Positions 26,464 through 34,283 of a stretch of DNA of 64,000 nucleotides are shown here, piece after piece. The number at the start of each line of letters is the position of its first letter. Within the stretch, counting starts at the first letter, position 1. A program made the translations under genes and the position numbers. The notes below the pieces were generated by a model, which saw nothing but the letters and a program-made list of their open reading frames with translations, was not told the DNA's origin and searched no databases. The stretch is taken from assembly GCA_965199815.1 (NCBI GenBank), contig CBDATE010000028.1:186001-250000 (forward strand), written 5' to 3'. This DNA is from Azotimanducus sp965199815 (GTDB lineage: Bacteria > Pseudomonadota > Gammaproteobacteria > Pseudomonadales > Azotimanducaceae).

Positions 26464-27498
26464 ATGCAGGATATCGAGCGTTGGTGGCAGCGAGTGTATC
26501 TCGCCGTACTGGTGTGCGGGTTTGTGGTGGTATGCCTTGGTGCCTGGACCCGCCTTGCGGATGCCGGACTTGGGTGCCCGGACTGGCCAGGCTGCTATGG
26601 TGAATTACTCATGCCCGACTCGGCGGAAGAGGCGCTCAGCGCTTATCCGGACTCGCCACTGGAACCCGAAAAAGCGCTCCTCGAGATGGTGCACCGGTAC
26701 ATTGCCGGCATTTTTGGCTTGGGGATTCTTGCCCTTTTCATACTCGCCCGCGTTGGCGGCGACACCCATCGGTACATTGGCGAAGATACACGCCGCAAGC
26801 GCTTGACGGCCTGCTTGCTGCTACTCGTGGTAGCACAGGCGGGGCTTGGCGCGCTCACTGTGACCATGCTGCTGTTTCCGCCGATCGTTCTTGCGCACCT
26901 GCTGATGGGTTTTACCACGGTCATTCTCTTGTGGAGCCTGCGCTCGTCGCCACGCAGAAGAATACAGGTGAGCCACCTCAAGCCACATCTGGCGCTCGCC
27001 TGGTTCGTGTTGGTCCTGCAAGTGGCACTTGGCGGCTGGATGTCCGCCAATTACGCTGCACTTGCCTGCCCCGATTTTCCCACCTGCCAGGGGGAACTCT
27101 GGCCATCCATGAACATTGGCGAGGCGCTGAATACAGGCCCCGAATCGGATGCGAGCTATCTCGGCGGCAAGATGGGTGCCGAGGGGCGAAAGACCGTTCA
27201 CGCAGCGCACAGATTCAACGCATTCATTGTGCTTTTCGTACTGACATCGCTTTTCTGGCGCCTGCGAGCCACTTCCGGCGTACATGTTTCGGCTACTCTC
27301 GGGCTCTCGCTCCTCTGGGTGCAGGTGTTGTCGGGAATCACTCTGGTGCTTCTCGGCATCCCGCTGTTGCTGGCCGTGTTGCATAACTTCATGGCACTCC
27401 TGCTGGCCTTGTGTCTTGCGCATATTTCCGTGAACGCCTGGCGCAGGCCGGAGGTTACGCTGGGACAGCAGTCCGGCGACCTTGCCATGAGAAGCTGA
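26464..27498 (+). CDS. ctaA: heme A synthase (CtaA/Cox15)
   Basis: Oxidises the C8 methyl of heme O to give heme A for the oxidase. Eight membrane helices in two four-helix halves. Conserved GAWTRLADAGLGCPDWPGCYG at the N-terminus contains the CxxxxxC pair, and MVHRYIAG, VLAHLLMGF, HAAHRFNAF and LHNFMALL supply the four heme-ligand His. 344 residues. An AGGAGCGG ribosome-binding sequence precedes the ATG. Its obligate partner ctaB (heme O synthase) is not encoded next to it. Confidence 0.94.
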   Translation: MQDIERWWQRVYLAVLVCGFVVVCLGAWTRLADAGLGCPDWPGCYGELLMPDSAEEALSAYPDSPLEPEKALLEMVHRYIAGIFGLGILALFILARVGGDTHRYIGEDTRRKRLTACLLLLVVAQAGLGALTVTMLLFPPIVLAHLLMGFTTVILLWSLRSSPRRRIQVSHLKPHLALAWFVLVLQVALGGWMSANYAALACPDFPTCQGELWPSMNIGEALNTGPESDASYLGGKMGAEGRKTVHAAHRFNAFIVLFVLTSLFWRLRATSGVHVSATLGLSLLWVQVLSGITLVLLGIPLLLAVLHNFMALLLALCLAHISVNAWRRPEVTLGQQSGDLAMRS

Positions 27499-27561
27499 CC
27501 ATCGCTATTGCAACGCAGCGCCCGTCATCCCGACTTCGTACCATGTGAACCAAGGCTTGTC

Positions 27562-28215
27562 ATGACCTCTACCAAATCCGGAATCCGTTTCACAGTTGTC
27601 TCCTGCCTCTGCCTCGTCGCGCTTGTGCTGGTGCTTTTTGTGCACAGTGTCGTTGGCGCAGATGTGCTCTCGGAAGAGGAGCTGCAAGACATCGGGGTCA
27701 TCATGTTGCATTCGCCGCGCGAGATTCAGGCAGTGGACCTGCGTACGCACGAGGGTGCACAGTTTACGCAGTCTGATCTCGCTGGCCGCTGGTCCTATGT
27801 CTTCTTCGGCTTCACCATGTGCCCGGATATATGTCCGAGGACTATGGGTGTGATGGGGCGTATGGACGAACTCCTGCGCGATGGCACCCACCGAAGGCTG
27901 GCCGAAAAGTTTCAGGGGGTGTTTGTGAGCGTTGACCCGGAGCGTGATGATCAACAGCGCCTGAGACAATATGTCAACGGATTTTCGAGGTATTTTCTGG
28001 GCTTGCGAGAATCTCGGGGCAAGGTCGCGCAGTTTGCTGATCAGGTGAACATCGCCTTTGGAAAAGTCCCGGCACCCGGGGGCTATCTGGTTGATCACAC
28101 CACCAATATTGCGGTCATCAACCCGGATGGTCGGTTACACGCCTTCATCAAGCCGGAGCGTACGCCTGAGCAACTCCTGCTCGCCTTGCGCAGCTTTGAA
28201 GCGAGCGCCTCCTGA
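27562..28215 (+). CDS. SCO1/SenC family copper chaperone
   Basis: Membrane-anchored thioredoxin-fold protein that delivers copper to the CuA site of CoxB. One N-terminal helix, then FFGFTMCPDICPRTM with the CxxxC copper ligands near residue 90, and the conserved His in VDHTTNIAVINPDG near residue 183. 217 residues from the ATG at 27562; the frame runs further up to 27508. Last gene of the oxidase cluster and convergent with thrB. Confidence 0.92.
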   Translation: MTSTKSGIRFTVVSCLCLVALVLVLFVHSVVGADVLSEEELQDIGVIMLHSPREIQAVDLRTHEGAQFTQSDLAGRWSYVFFGFTMCPDICPRTMGVMGRMDELLRDGTHRRLAEKFQGVFVSVDPERDDQQRLRQYVNGFSRYFLGLRESRGKVAQFADQVNIAFGKVPAPGGYLVDHTTNIAVINPDGRLHAFIKPERTPEQLLLALRSFEASAS

Positions 28216-28239
28216 CTGCATAATCGGGCGCGCGGGGCA

Positions 28240-29247
28240 TCAGCGCGTCTCCCTGACTCCCGCACGAAAACGGGTGCCCAGAAAGTATTCAAACCACCTG
28301 GGGTCCTTGGCCTGTCCGCCGACAAGCACACGCTCGAGCCGCCATTGCGGCAGATGGGTGTGTCCCCACCCGGCCAGTCGGCGCACTTGTGACAGGCGCG
28401 ACAACCAGAAGCAAAGCGCTGCGTAGTCGCACAGCGAAGCGAGAGATGTTCGCTCCAAAGTGCCGAGTGGTCGTATGTGTTCGTATCCTTGCAGCAGGGA
28501 TTCGCGGTTCGCTTCATTGCGCTTGCCTTCGGCATCAACGGTCCAATCAATAAGCGCCACGGCTATATCAAAGGCAAGCAAGGCTCTGGAAGCGTGGTGA
28601 AAATCAATTACCGCGACCAGGGTGTCCCCGTCAAACAGTGCGTTGTCGCGAAAGAGGTCTCCATGCACCACGCCCTGTGCAAGCGCCTGAACATCCGTGC
28701 GCGACAGGAACTCGAGGACCTGCTTCGATGCTGCCTCGAGCGTGAATCGTGCTTCCGAACCCAACAGAGGCGCGAGTTCAGCTATCTGCTGCCGGAGCCA
28801 TTGCGAGTTGCGAGGATGGAGGTTCGCTGCTCCGGCGAGCGGTTGTGCAGCGAGGTGCATGCGAGCGAGAAATGCGCCTATGTGTCGGCACTGCGCTGGC
28901 GTGGGTGTGGTCGGATGCGAGCCGGAGAATCGCTCCACCAGCATTGCATCGCGCCCGAGGTACTGCACCATCCTGTCGCCTGATTCGGTGCGACAGGGTG
29001 CGGGCACGGGCAGCCCGCTGGCGTTGAGTTCGTCCAGAAGACGCAAGAGAAACGCGCTGTTCGCAAGGTTCGATTCAAACAGGGTCAGGACCAGTCGAGC
29101 GGCCCCTCTGCGCCCCGTTGCATCGACAAAAAAGTTCGAGTTTTCTGTGCCCTGAATGGCAGGCTCAACCGAATTGATGCAGTCAAACCCGAATTCGTCG
29201 AGGATGCGCTGTATTGCCGTCGGCTCGAGCTCTGTATGAACTGCCAT
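28240..29247 (-). CDS. thrB: homoserine kinase, APH-fold type (ThrB)
   Basis: Phosphorylates homoserine for threonine synthesis. Aminoglycoside-phosphotransferase fold: GTENSNFFV near residue 33, catalytic loop VVHGDLFRDNALFDG near residue 193 and VIDFHHASRALLAFDIAVALIDW with the metal-binding Asp. The pattern HGDLFRDNxLFD with the following FDIAxxxxDW is characteristic of the second homoserine kinase family, as in Pseudomonas; SrkA-type kinases are the nearest alternative. 335 residues. The stop is 24 bp from the SCO1 stop. Confidence 0.88.
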   Translation of the reverse strand: MAVHTELEPTAIQRILDEFGFDCINSVEPAIQGTENSNFFVDATGRRGAARLVLTLFESNLANSAFLLRLLDELNASGLPVPAPCRTESGDRMVQYLGRDAMLVERFSGSHPTTPTPAQCRHIGAFLARMHLAAQPLAGAANLHPRNSQWLRQQIAELAPLLGSEARFTLEAASKQVLEFLSRTDVQALAQGVVHGDLFRDNALFDGDTLVAVIDFHHASRALLAFDIAVALIDWTVDAEGKRNEANRESLLQGYEHIRPLGTLERTSLASLCDYAALCFWLSRLSQVRRLAGWGHTHLPQWRLERVLVGGQAKDPRWFEYFLGTRFRAGVRETR

Positions 29248-29259
29248 ATGCGACAGTGA

Positions 29260-29937
29260 CTATTCGGAGGAGCTCGTCGCTCGCTCCGACCGCACCAGAT
29301 CAATCAGGTGTTCAACTATCTGTAGCTGCCTGGCACCACCATATGCCCGTGGCGGGGTCACCTTGTATTCACCGGCGACAACGAGGGTTGGAACAGCGGT
29401 GACACGGAAGGTTCTGGCAAGCGCATCCGCTTGGCGGACCTTGGTTTGCACACTGAAGGAGGCAAGCGCCTTGTCCAGTGTTTCGCTGTCAATGTCCGCA
29501 TAATCCATGAAAAATCGCTGCAAGACATTCGTCTGCAACACATTCAGGTTGCGCATCTGGATGGCTTCAAACAACGGCCTGTGGATGCGTTCCAGAACTC
29601 CCAGTTGCTCACCGGCATAAAAGATGGAAGCCAGTCTCTGGTACGGTTGGCTGAACGTGGCAGGCACCCGGCGCAAGGTGACATCCCGAGGTTGGCGTGC
29701 AAGCCATTGCTTCAGAGGTGCTTCGAGATTCATACAGTGCGGGCAGCCGTATGAGAACACTTCGGTCAGCTCGATTGTGTCCTCCGGGGTGTCAGCCTTG
29801 ATAGTCAGGCGAACGAAATGAGTGCCCTCTTCCCAGGCACTGGTTTCGGCCTGAGCGCCTGAGACCAGACAGACACATACGACTGCAACGAGGGCGCACA
29901 GAAATCGATGCCGGTATTTCTTGATGGCCAGAGTCAT
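29260..29937 (-). CDS. dsbA: periplasmic thiol:disulfide interchange protein DsbA
   Basis: Introduces disulfides into exported proteins. Signal peptide (basic start, hydrophobic run, SGAQAETS cleavage region), active site CPHC in FSYGCPHCMN, and the cis-proline loop VPTLVV. 225 residues from the ATG at 29937, preceded by AGGC at a workable distance; the frame extends to 30012. It follows the cytochrome c4 gene on the same strand, a neighbourhood also seen in Pseudomonas. Confidence 0.93.
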   Translation of the reverse strand: MTLAIKKYRHRFLCALVAVVCVCLVSGAQAETSAWEEGTHFVRLTIKADTPEDTIELTEVFSYGCPHCMNLEAPLKQWLARQPRDVTLRRVPATFSQPYQRLASIFYAGEQLGVLERIHRPLFEAIQMRNLNVLQTNVLQRFFMDYADIDSETLDKALASFSVQTKVRQADALARTFRVTAVPTLVVAGEYKVTPPRAYGGARQLQIVEHLIDLVRSERATSSSE

Positions 29938-29983
29938 GGGTGTTGCCTGCATCAGGAACCGGAATCCAAATTGGAGGCGGGCA

Positions 29984-30634
29984 CTAATAGATGCCCGAGA
30001 TGTAATTCGCAACCGCTTCGATCTCGGAGTCTGTCAACTGATGAGCAACTCCCTGCATCATGCCGCCAAAGCGTTCATGAGAAACCCGCCGGTTCTCTCT
30101 GTACGCCTTGAGTTGAGCGACCAGATAGGGACGCGACAGACCCCTCAGTGAAGGAAATCCGGCGAGCGCGTTTCCGGCTCCGTTCGGAGAATGACAGGCA
30201 GAGCAGGCGGAGACGGACTTTGCCGCAATACCCGCCCGGTAAATGCGTTCTCCCAGCTCCAGTCCTGCCTCCTGAGCCTGCCCCTGCCGAGGGGTCAAGG
30301 ATGCATACCAGGCAGCGATGTTCTCGATGGTTTCGTCATCGGTATCATCGAGCAGACCTGCCATTAACGCAATGTTGCGCTCACCGGAACGAATCATGCG
30401 CATCTGATCAGACAGGTACTTCGCTCCCTGACCTGCGATGCCCGGGTATTCCGGGAGCAACGCGCTACCATCTGCGGCATGACACGTGATGCAAATGGCC
30501 GCTGCCTGCTCACCGGCAGCCAGATCAGCAGCATTGCTCTGAGTGGCAGCGAACAGGGTGCTCAGGGCTGCCGCAAGCAGAAATGTTCGAGTGCGAAAAA
30601 TCAAGGTACGCCACACGCTGTGATTCGTTGGCAT
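29984..30634 (-). CDS. diheme cytochrome c4
   Basis: Periplasmic electron carrier with two similar cytochrome c domains. A signal peptide ends near SNAADL; heme attachment sites are CITCH and CSACH, each followed by a likely Met ligand (ALMAGLL in the first half, GGMMQGVAHQLTD in the second). 216 residues from the ATG at 30634; the longer frame to 30700 overlaps engB on the other strand and is unlikely. A plausible electron donor to the cytochrome oxidase encoded 3 kb away. Confidence 0.92.
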   Translation of the reverse strand: MPTNHSVWRTLIFRTRTFLLAAALSTLFAATQSNAADLAAGEQAAAICITCHAADGSALLPEYPGIAGQGAKYLSDQMRMIRSGERNIALMAGLLDDTDDETIENIAAWYASLTPRQGQAQEAGLELGERIYRAGIAAKSVSACSACHSPNGAGNALAGFPSLRGLSRPYLVAQLKAYRENRRVSHERFGGMMQGVAHQLTDSEIEAVANYISGIY

Positions 30635-30665
30635 TATACCGGGTAACGCTCGGATTCCGGCTTTC

Positions 30666-31301
30666 ATGAACAACGCAATCGGGTCAACAGTGACGGACAA
30701 TCACGTGCACATGGCGGCACGATTTCTCACCAGCGCGGTCAATCATCAGGATGCACCGGGGAGCGAGGTCGCGGAAGTCGCCTTCGTTGGCCGCTCCAAC
30801 GCTGGCAAGTCGAGTGTCCTGAATCGCATCACAGGCACACACAAACTCGCCCGCATCAGCAAAACGCCGGGGCGCACGCAGATGTTCAATTACTTCGAGC
30901 TTGATGAGGGCGGAAGACTGGTCGATTTGCCGGGCTACGGGTTCGCCAGGGTCTCTGCCAGTACTTCCGCAACATGGCGGAGGAGAATTTCCGCGTATTT
31001 GCGGCACCGCACTCAGCTGCGAGGCATTGTGCTTGTCATGGATATACGCCATCCTTTTCGCGAAAACGACCTGAGCATGATCGAAGAGTGTTTGCGCGCC
31101 GGGTTGCCGCTCCTCGCGCTGCTCAACAAATCCGACAAACTCGCGAAAACGCATGGCCTTGCCTGTCTCGGGAGGAGCCGGGAGCAGTTCGGTTCTCTCG
31201 GCTATCCGGGCGATGATGTCATACGTTTCTCTGCCCGCACAGGGGAGGGCGCGGAGGCGGTGCGCGCCTGGATTCGCAGCCACCTCGAGTGCGCACCTTG
31301 A
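30666..31301 (+). CDS. engB: ribosome biogenesis GTPase EngB (YsxC/YihA)
   Basis: Essential GTPase for large-subunit assembly. G1 motif GRSNAGKSSV near residue 42, G2 region SKTPGRTQMFNYF, G3 VDLPGYGFA, G4 NKSDKL and G5 SARTGEG. 211 residues, normal. Divergent from cytochrome c4 with only 31 bp between starts, the conserved gammaproteobacterial arrangement. It is the last core gene before the accessory region. Confidence 0.95.
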   Translation: MNNAIGSTVTDNHVHMAARFLTSAVNHQDAPGSEVAEVAFVGRSNAGKSSVLNRITGTHKLARISKTPGRTQMFNYFELDEGGRLVDLPGYGFARVSASTSATWRRRISAYLRHRTQLRGIVLVMDIRHPFRENDLSMIEECLRAGLPLLALLNKSDKLAKTHGLACLGRSREQFGSLGYPGDDVIRFSARTGEGAEAVRAWIRSHLECAP

Positions 31302-31354
31302 GCACGGTTGAGTGTAGGCTACGAATTCATGCGGCAGGAAACCTGGAATCGAGG

Positions 31355-33103
31355 ATGACGATCCGGCGCGTTACCATCAGGAACTTCAAGCGGTTCCGCG
31401 AGCAGCAGTTCGAGTTGGGCGATACGGTCGTTCTCGCCGGACCGAACAACAGCGGTAAATCCACATTGCTGCAAGCTATCGCGACCTGGAAGCTTGCTCT
31501 CGACCGCTGGACGACCCGGCGCGCCACTGGCCGGGCAGCCGTGCGCTCGGGAGTCCCCATTCCGCGCAACGACATCACCTCGGTTCCCCTGCGCGAAATG
31601 AATCTGCTCTGGGAGGAGCGACGGGTTACCGGGGCGAAAGGCATGTCCGGGGCGCGACGACTCATCGAGATCATCCTCGAAGGAGGGTCGGGCGAAGGTG
31701 CCTGGTCGTGTGGCATGGAGCTTTCATACAACAGTCGGGAAATCATCTACGCGAAGCCCCTGAAGGCAGGGAACGCCGATCATGATGCGTTGCAGGACTT
31801 TCCGCCCGAAGGCGCGCGCACAGTTGATGTCGTCCATGTTCCACCACTTTCCGGCATCGAACGGGATGAACCGCGACGAGACCGCGGTATGCAGGACCTG
31901 TTGATCGGTCAGGGCCGCCCGGGGGAAATACTGCGCAACCTGCTGCTCGATGTTGCCGAGCGAGAGGATGCGGCTGACTGGCGTGCCATGGCAGGCCACA
32001 TGCGAGAGCTTTTCCGCATCGAATTACAGAAGCCGGTCTATTCGCCCGGCCAGCCATACATCATCTGCGAATATCGCGAGACGGGCGGTGCCCAGCCACC
32101 AGATATCTCCGCTGTCGGAAGCGACATGTCGCAAGGAGGCGCAAAGCGTCAGAGGCGCAAGGGCATTCGCCTGGATATTTCCAGTGCCGGAAGCGGTGCG
32201 TTGCAGGCGCTGCTGCTCTTCGCCTTCCTCTATGCTCGGCCAGCCACGGTCATCCTGCTTGACGAGCCCGATTCACACCAACACATCATTCTCCGGAGGC
32301 AGGTCTATGACCTGATCCGAAAGGTCGCCCGCGAGCGAGGTGCTCAGGTTATTGCCGCGACCCACTCCGAGACCATCCTCGATGCCACGGCACCTGAACA
32401 GGTAATCAATTTCTTCGCTTCATCCCCCGGTATCCTCGCGAGCGAAACGGAACGCAACCGGATGCGTGAAGCGCTCAAGTTGGTCAGCACGACAGATCTC
32501 TTGCTCGCTCGTAATGCAGGAGGGATACTCTATGTCGAGAGCGAAACGGACCACAGAATCCTGCTTGAGTGGGCGCGAACGCTGGATCATCCGGCCAAAC
32601 AGTACTTGAGCAACCCATGCGTTCATTGGCTGGGCGGCAGGAAACTGGCCGAAGCCAAACGCCATTTCTTCGCCATGCAGGCGGTGTATGAAGACATGCG
32701 GGGAGCCTGTCTTCTTGACGGTGACAACCTTGAAGAGCCGGACGAGGAATTGACTCAGGCGGGTCTGAGGGTGCTTCGCTGGCAGCGTTACGAGATCGAA
32801 AACTATCTCCTGCAACCGGATGCGATCAAGCGTCTCGTGGGATTTCCATTGAAAAACGACCTGATTGATCAAGCTTTTCACCAGAGGTTGATTCCCTCAG
32901 GGACTGACCTCTTCAGTGATCATGTGGCGCTGATGCGTACGAAAGCAAGTAGCGAATTCATCGTGCCGTTGCTGGAGGAAGTTGACTTTCAAAAGCCGAA
33001 GAGAGATTTGTATCAGCTTGCTGCGGAAATGACCGGCGCGGAGATCCACCCTGAAGCCGTCGAAAAGCTCGACCGCATTGCCGAGATAATGCAGTTGACC
33101 TGA
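31355..33103 (+). CDS. OLD-like ABC ATPase fused to a TOPRIM-type nuclease domain (defence-type)
   Basis: 582 residues. Walker A GPNNSGKST near residue 29, ABC signature region DISSAGSGALQ near 275, Walker B VILLDEPDSHQH near 300 and H-loop ATHSET near 335. The C-terminal part has ILYVESETDHRILL (conserved Glu of a TOPRIM) near residue 392 and ACLLDGDN (acidic pair) near 453. This order fits OLD-family (overcoming lysogenisation defect) proteins and related anti-phage ATPase-nucleases. No UvrD-like helicase or AriB-like partner is adjacent, so a single-gene type is likeliest. The ATG at 31355 puts the first strand at the N-terminus. Parts of this gene recur at 33950-34157 and 45985-46037. Confidence 0.78.
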   Translation: MTIRRVTIRNFKRFREQQFELGDTVVLAGPNNSGKSTLLQAIATWKLALDRWTTRRATGRAAVRSGVPIPRNDITSVPLREMNLLWEERRVTGAKGMSGARRLIEIILEGGSGEGAWSCGMELSYNSREIIYAKPLKAGNADHDALQDFPPEGARTVDVVHVPPLSGIERDEPRRDRGMQDLLIGQGRPGEILRNLLLDVAEREDAADWRAMAGHMRELFRIELQKPVYSPGQPYIICEYRETGGAQPPDISAVGSDMSQGGAKRQRRKGIRLDISSAGSGALQALLLFAFLYARPATVILLDEPDSHQHIILRRQVYDLIRKVARERGAQVIAATHSETILDATAPEQVINFFASSPGILASETERNRMREALKLVSTTDLLLARNAGGILYVESETDHRILLEWARTLDHPAKQYLSNPCVHWLGGRKLAEAKRHFFAMQAVYEDMRGACLLDGDNLEEPDEELTQAGLRVLRWQRYEIENYLLQPDAIKRLVGFPLKNDLIDQAFHQRLIPSGTDLFSDHVALMRTKASSEFIVPLLEEVDFQKPKRDLYQLAAEMTGAEIHPEAVEKLDRIAEIMQLT

Positions 33104-33405
33104 GCCGCGTTGCCCACGCGCATGTTGAATAGCGAACTGCGGAAGAAGGCCATTGAGCCGAGACTCGCGAGCAGGACTCTGTAGGAATCGCGTTTGAGGG
33201 ACTCGGCATCCGTCAAACCAAAGTCCAGTACGAATACTTTGACCATCAGGAAATAGGCCAGTATGGCGGCGAGTACATTGACGGTCAGGTAGAAGAATCC
33301 GGGTACCGTGAAGACGGCCTTGCGCGGCGCATCCTGATAGCGCGCGACGAGTTCGCCCATCGCCGCGATAAAAGCGATCAGAGCCGAGAGCGAGTACGCC
33401 AGCAT
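33013..33405 (-). CDS. truncated multi-pass membrane protein (N-terminal fragment)
   Basis: The first 100 or so residues look genuine, with three hydrophobic helices (LAYSLSALIAFIAAM, FYLTVNVLAAILAYFLMVKV and YRVLLASLGSMAFF). The frame then runs into the antisense of the ATPase gene's 3' end, after which composition changes completely. So the native gene has been cut at about 33104, right at the direct repeat. It follows a small winged-helix gene on the same strand after 33 bp. The family is not recognised. Confidence 0.5.
   Translation of the reverse strand: MLAYSLSALIAFIAAMGELVARYQDAPRKAVFTVPGFFYLTVNVLAAILAYFLMVKVFVLDFGLTDAESLKRDSYRVLLASLGSMAFFRSSLFNMRVGNAAQVNCIISAMRSSFSTASGWISAPVISAAS
33056..33108 (+). 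repeat. left copy of a 53-bp imperfect direct repeat flanking the accessory segment
   Basis: 50 of 53 bases are identical to 45985-46037, same orientation. It covers the last 16 codons of the ATPase gene, the stop codon, and five bases beyond. Confidence 0.85.
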
Positions 33406-33438
33406 TGGTCTTCGCTTATTGTCGGCGCGAGGGCCGGA

Positions 33439-33657
33439 TCATCCAGACTGAAGTTTCCCAATGGGAATGTTGGCCAAGTTGCGGCCCATCGGTGTCAGGG
33501 AAACCATCTCGTTGAGGCCGGAAATTTCGATCAGGTTTGCGGCTTTCAGCGGTTCGATCGCCATGACCGTCTGAGAAATAGGCAAGTTGCTCTCCTCCGC
33601 GAGTTCGACGATACCGATGGCATCGTCATGATGTGACAGCGTCTCGATGATCGCCAT
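33439..33657 (-). CDS. small winged-helix-like hypothetical protein
   Basis: 72 residues. The pattern HHDDAIGIVELAEESNLPISQTVMAIEPLKAANLIEISG followed by VSLTPMG looks like a winged helix: a helix-turn-helix pair, then a hairpin. No clear ribosome-binding site precedes the ATG at 33657, and the sequence upstream is an IS481-type remnant in the same frame, so the true N-terminus may have been lost. It probably formed an operon with the membrane protein downstream. Target and function unknown. Confidence 0.5.
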   Translation of the reverse strand: MAIIETLSHHDDAIGIVELAEESNLPISQTVMAIEPLKAANLIEISGLNEMVSLTPMGRNLANIPIGKLQSG

Positions 33658-33717
33658 TGGCGAAACTTGTGCTCGTTCACTAGATCTGAGACTGAGGGGC
33701 GAGCGTGGGAAAGGAGG

Positions 33718-33951
33718 AAAGATACTCGATGGGGGTTTTCCAGTCGAGGGACATATGGGTCGGATGTTGTTGTAGAAGTATTGGTACTTGGCGAGCGCAG
33801 GGGCGACTTCGGCGACGGTGAGTTCGCCGCCGAATCCGCTCTGGAATTCGATGCGAGATGTGTCATTGGCGCGTTCGACACAGCCGTTGAGTTCAGGGCA
33901 CCGTGGCGGGAGGACGAAGAGCGGGAGTTTGTTGTGTTGGCAGGCTTGTGA
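33718..33951 (-). mobile_element. remnant of an IS481/IS3-type transposase (C-terminal integrase part)
   Basis: About 78 codons encode the end of an rve-type integrase domain: FVLPPRCPELNGCVERAND with the catalytic Glu region (NGxxER), then the YNNIRP segment. No 5' part, terminal repeats or second end were found. It abuts the ATPase fragment at 33950. Confidence 0.75.
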
Positions 33952-34157
33952 GGCGGGCGGTGCCCGGCCACCAGATATCTCCGCTGTCGGAAGCGACATG
34001 TCGCAAGGAGGCGCAAAGCGTCAGAGGCGCAAGGGCATTCGCCTGGATATTTCCAGTGCCGGGAGCGGTGCGTTGCAGGTGCTGCTGCTCTTCGCCTTCC
34101 TCTATGCTCGGCCAGCCACGGTCATCCTGCTTGACGAGTCCGATTCACACCAGCACA
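33950..34157 (+). pseudogene. internal fragment of the OLD-like ATPase gene (second copy)
   Basis: Near-identical to about 32079-32286 of the intact gene. It covers the PPDISAVGSDMSQGGAKRQ segment, the ABC signature and Walker B, but reads LLDESDSHQH, with Ser where the intact gene has Pro. Cut on the left by the IS481 remnant and on the right by an IS-end-like sequence. Confidence 0.85.
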
Positions 34158-34167
34158 CCTAATTCGC

Positions 34168-34215
34168 ATCCTGATTTCAAGTTGCTGGCGCAATGCTTCT
34201 GAAGTTGAAGAGAGC
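34168..34215 (+). mobile_element. end of an IS30-like element (shared with 52271 region)
   Basis: Contains CCTGATTTCAAGTTGC, identical to the 16 bases at 52271-52286, and continues with clear similarity for about 30 more bases (TTCTGAAGTTGAAGAGAG against TCCTGAAGCTAAAGAGGG). At the other site this sequence precedes an IS30-type transposase remnant, so here it is read as an orphan IS end. Confidence 0.5.
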
Positions 34216-34226
34216 ACACACTTGCA

Positions 34227-34255
34227 TTGTTGCCTGTTGCGTGACACAATACAAG
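34227..34255 (+). promoter_or_regulatory. possible promoter of the HTH-nuclease-like gene
   Basis: TTGTTG (34227) and TACAAG (34250) are spaced by 17 bases, 29 bases before the start codon. Both hexamers are weak matches. The -35 would lie just beyond the IS-end-like sequence. Confidence 0.3.
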
Positions 34256-34267
34256 TTCATTTTGAAC
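34255..34267. promoter_or_regulatory. inverted repeat GTTCA-TTT-TGAAC, candidate operator
   Basis: A perfect 5-bp inverted repeat with a 3-base spacer lies between the possible -10 and the start of the gene with a HigA-type HTH. Autoregulation through this site is an inference. Confidence 0.35.
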
Positions 34268-34283
34268 AGCAGGCTTCTGTGCT

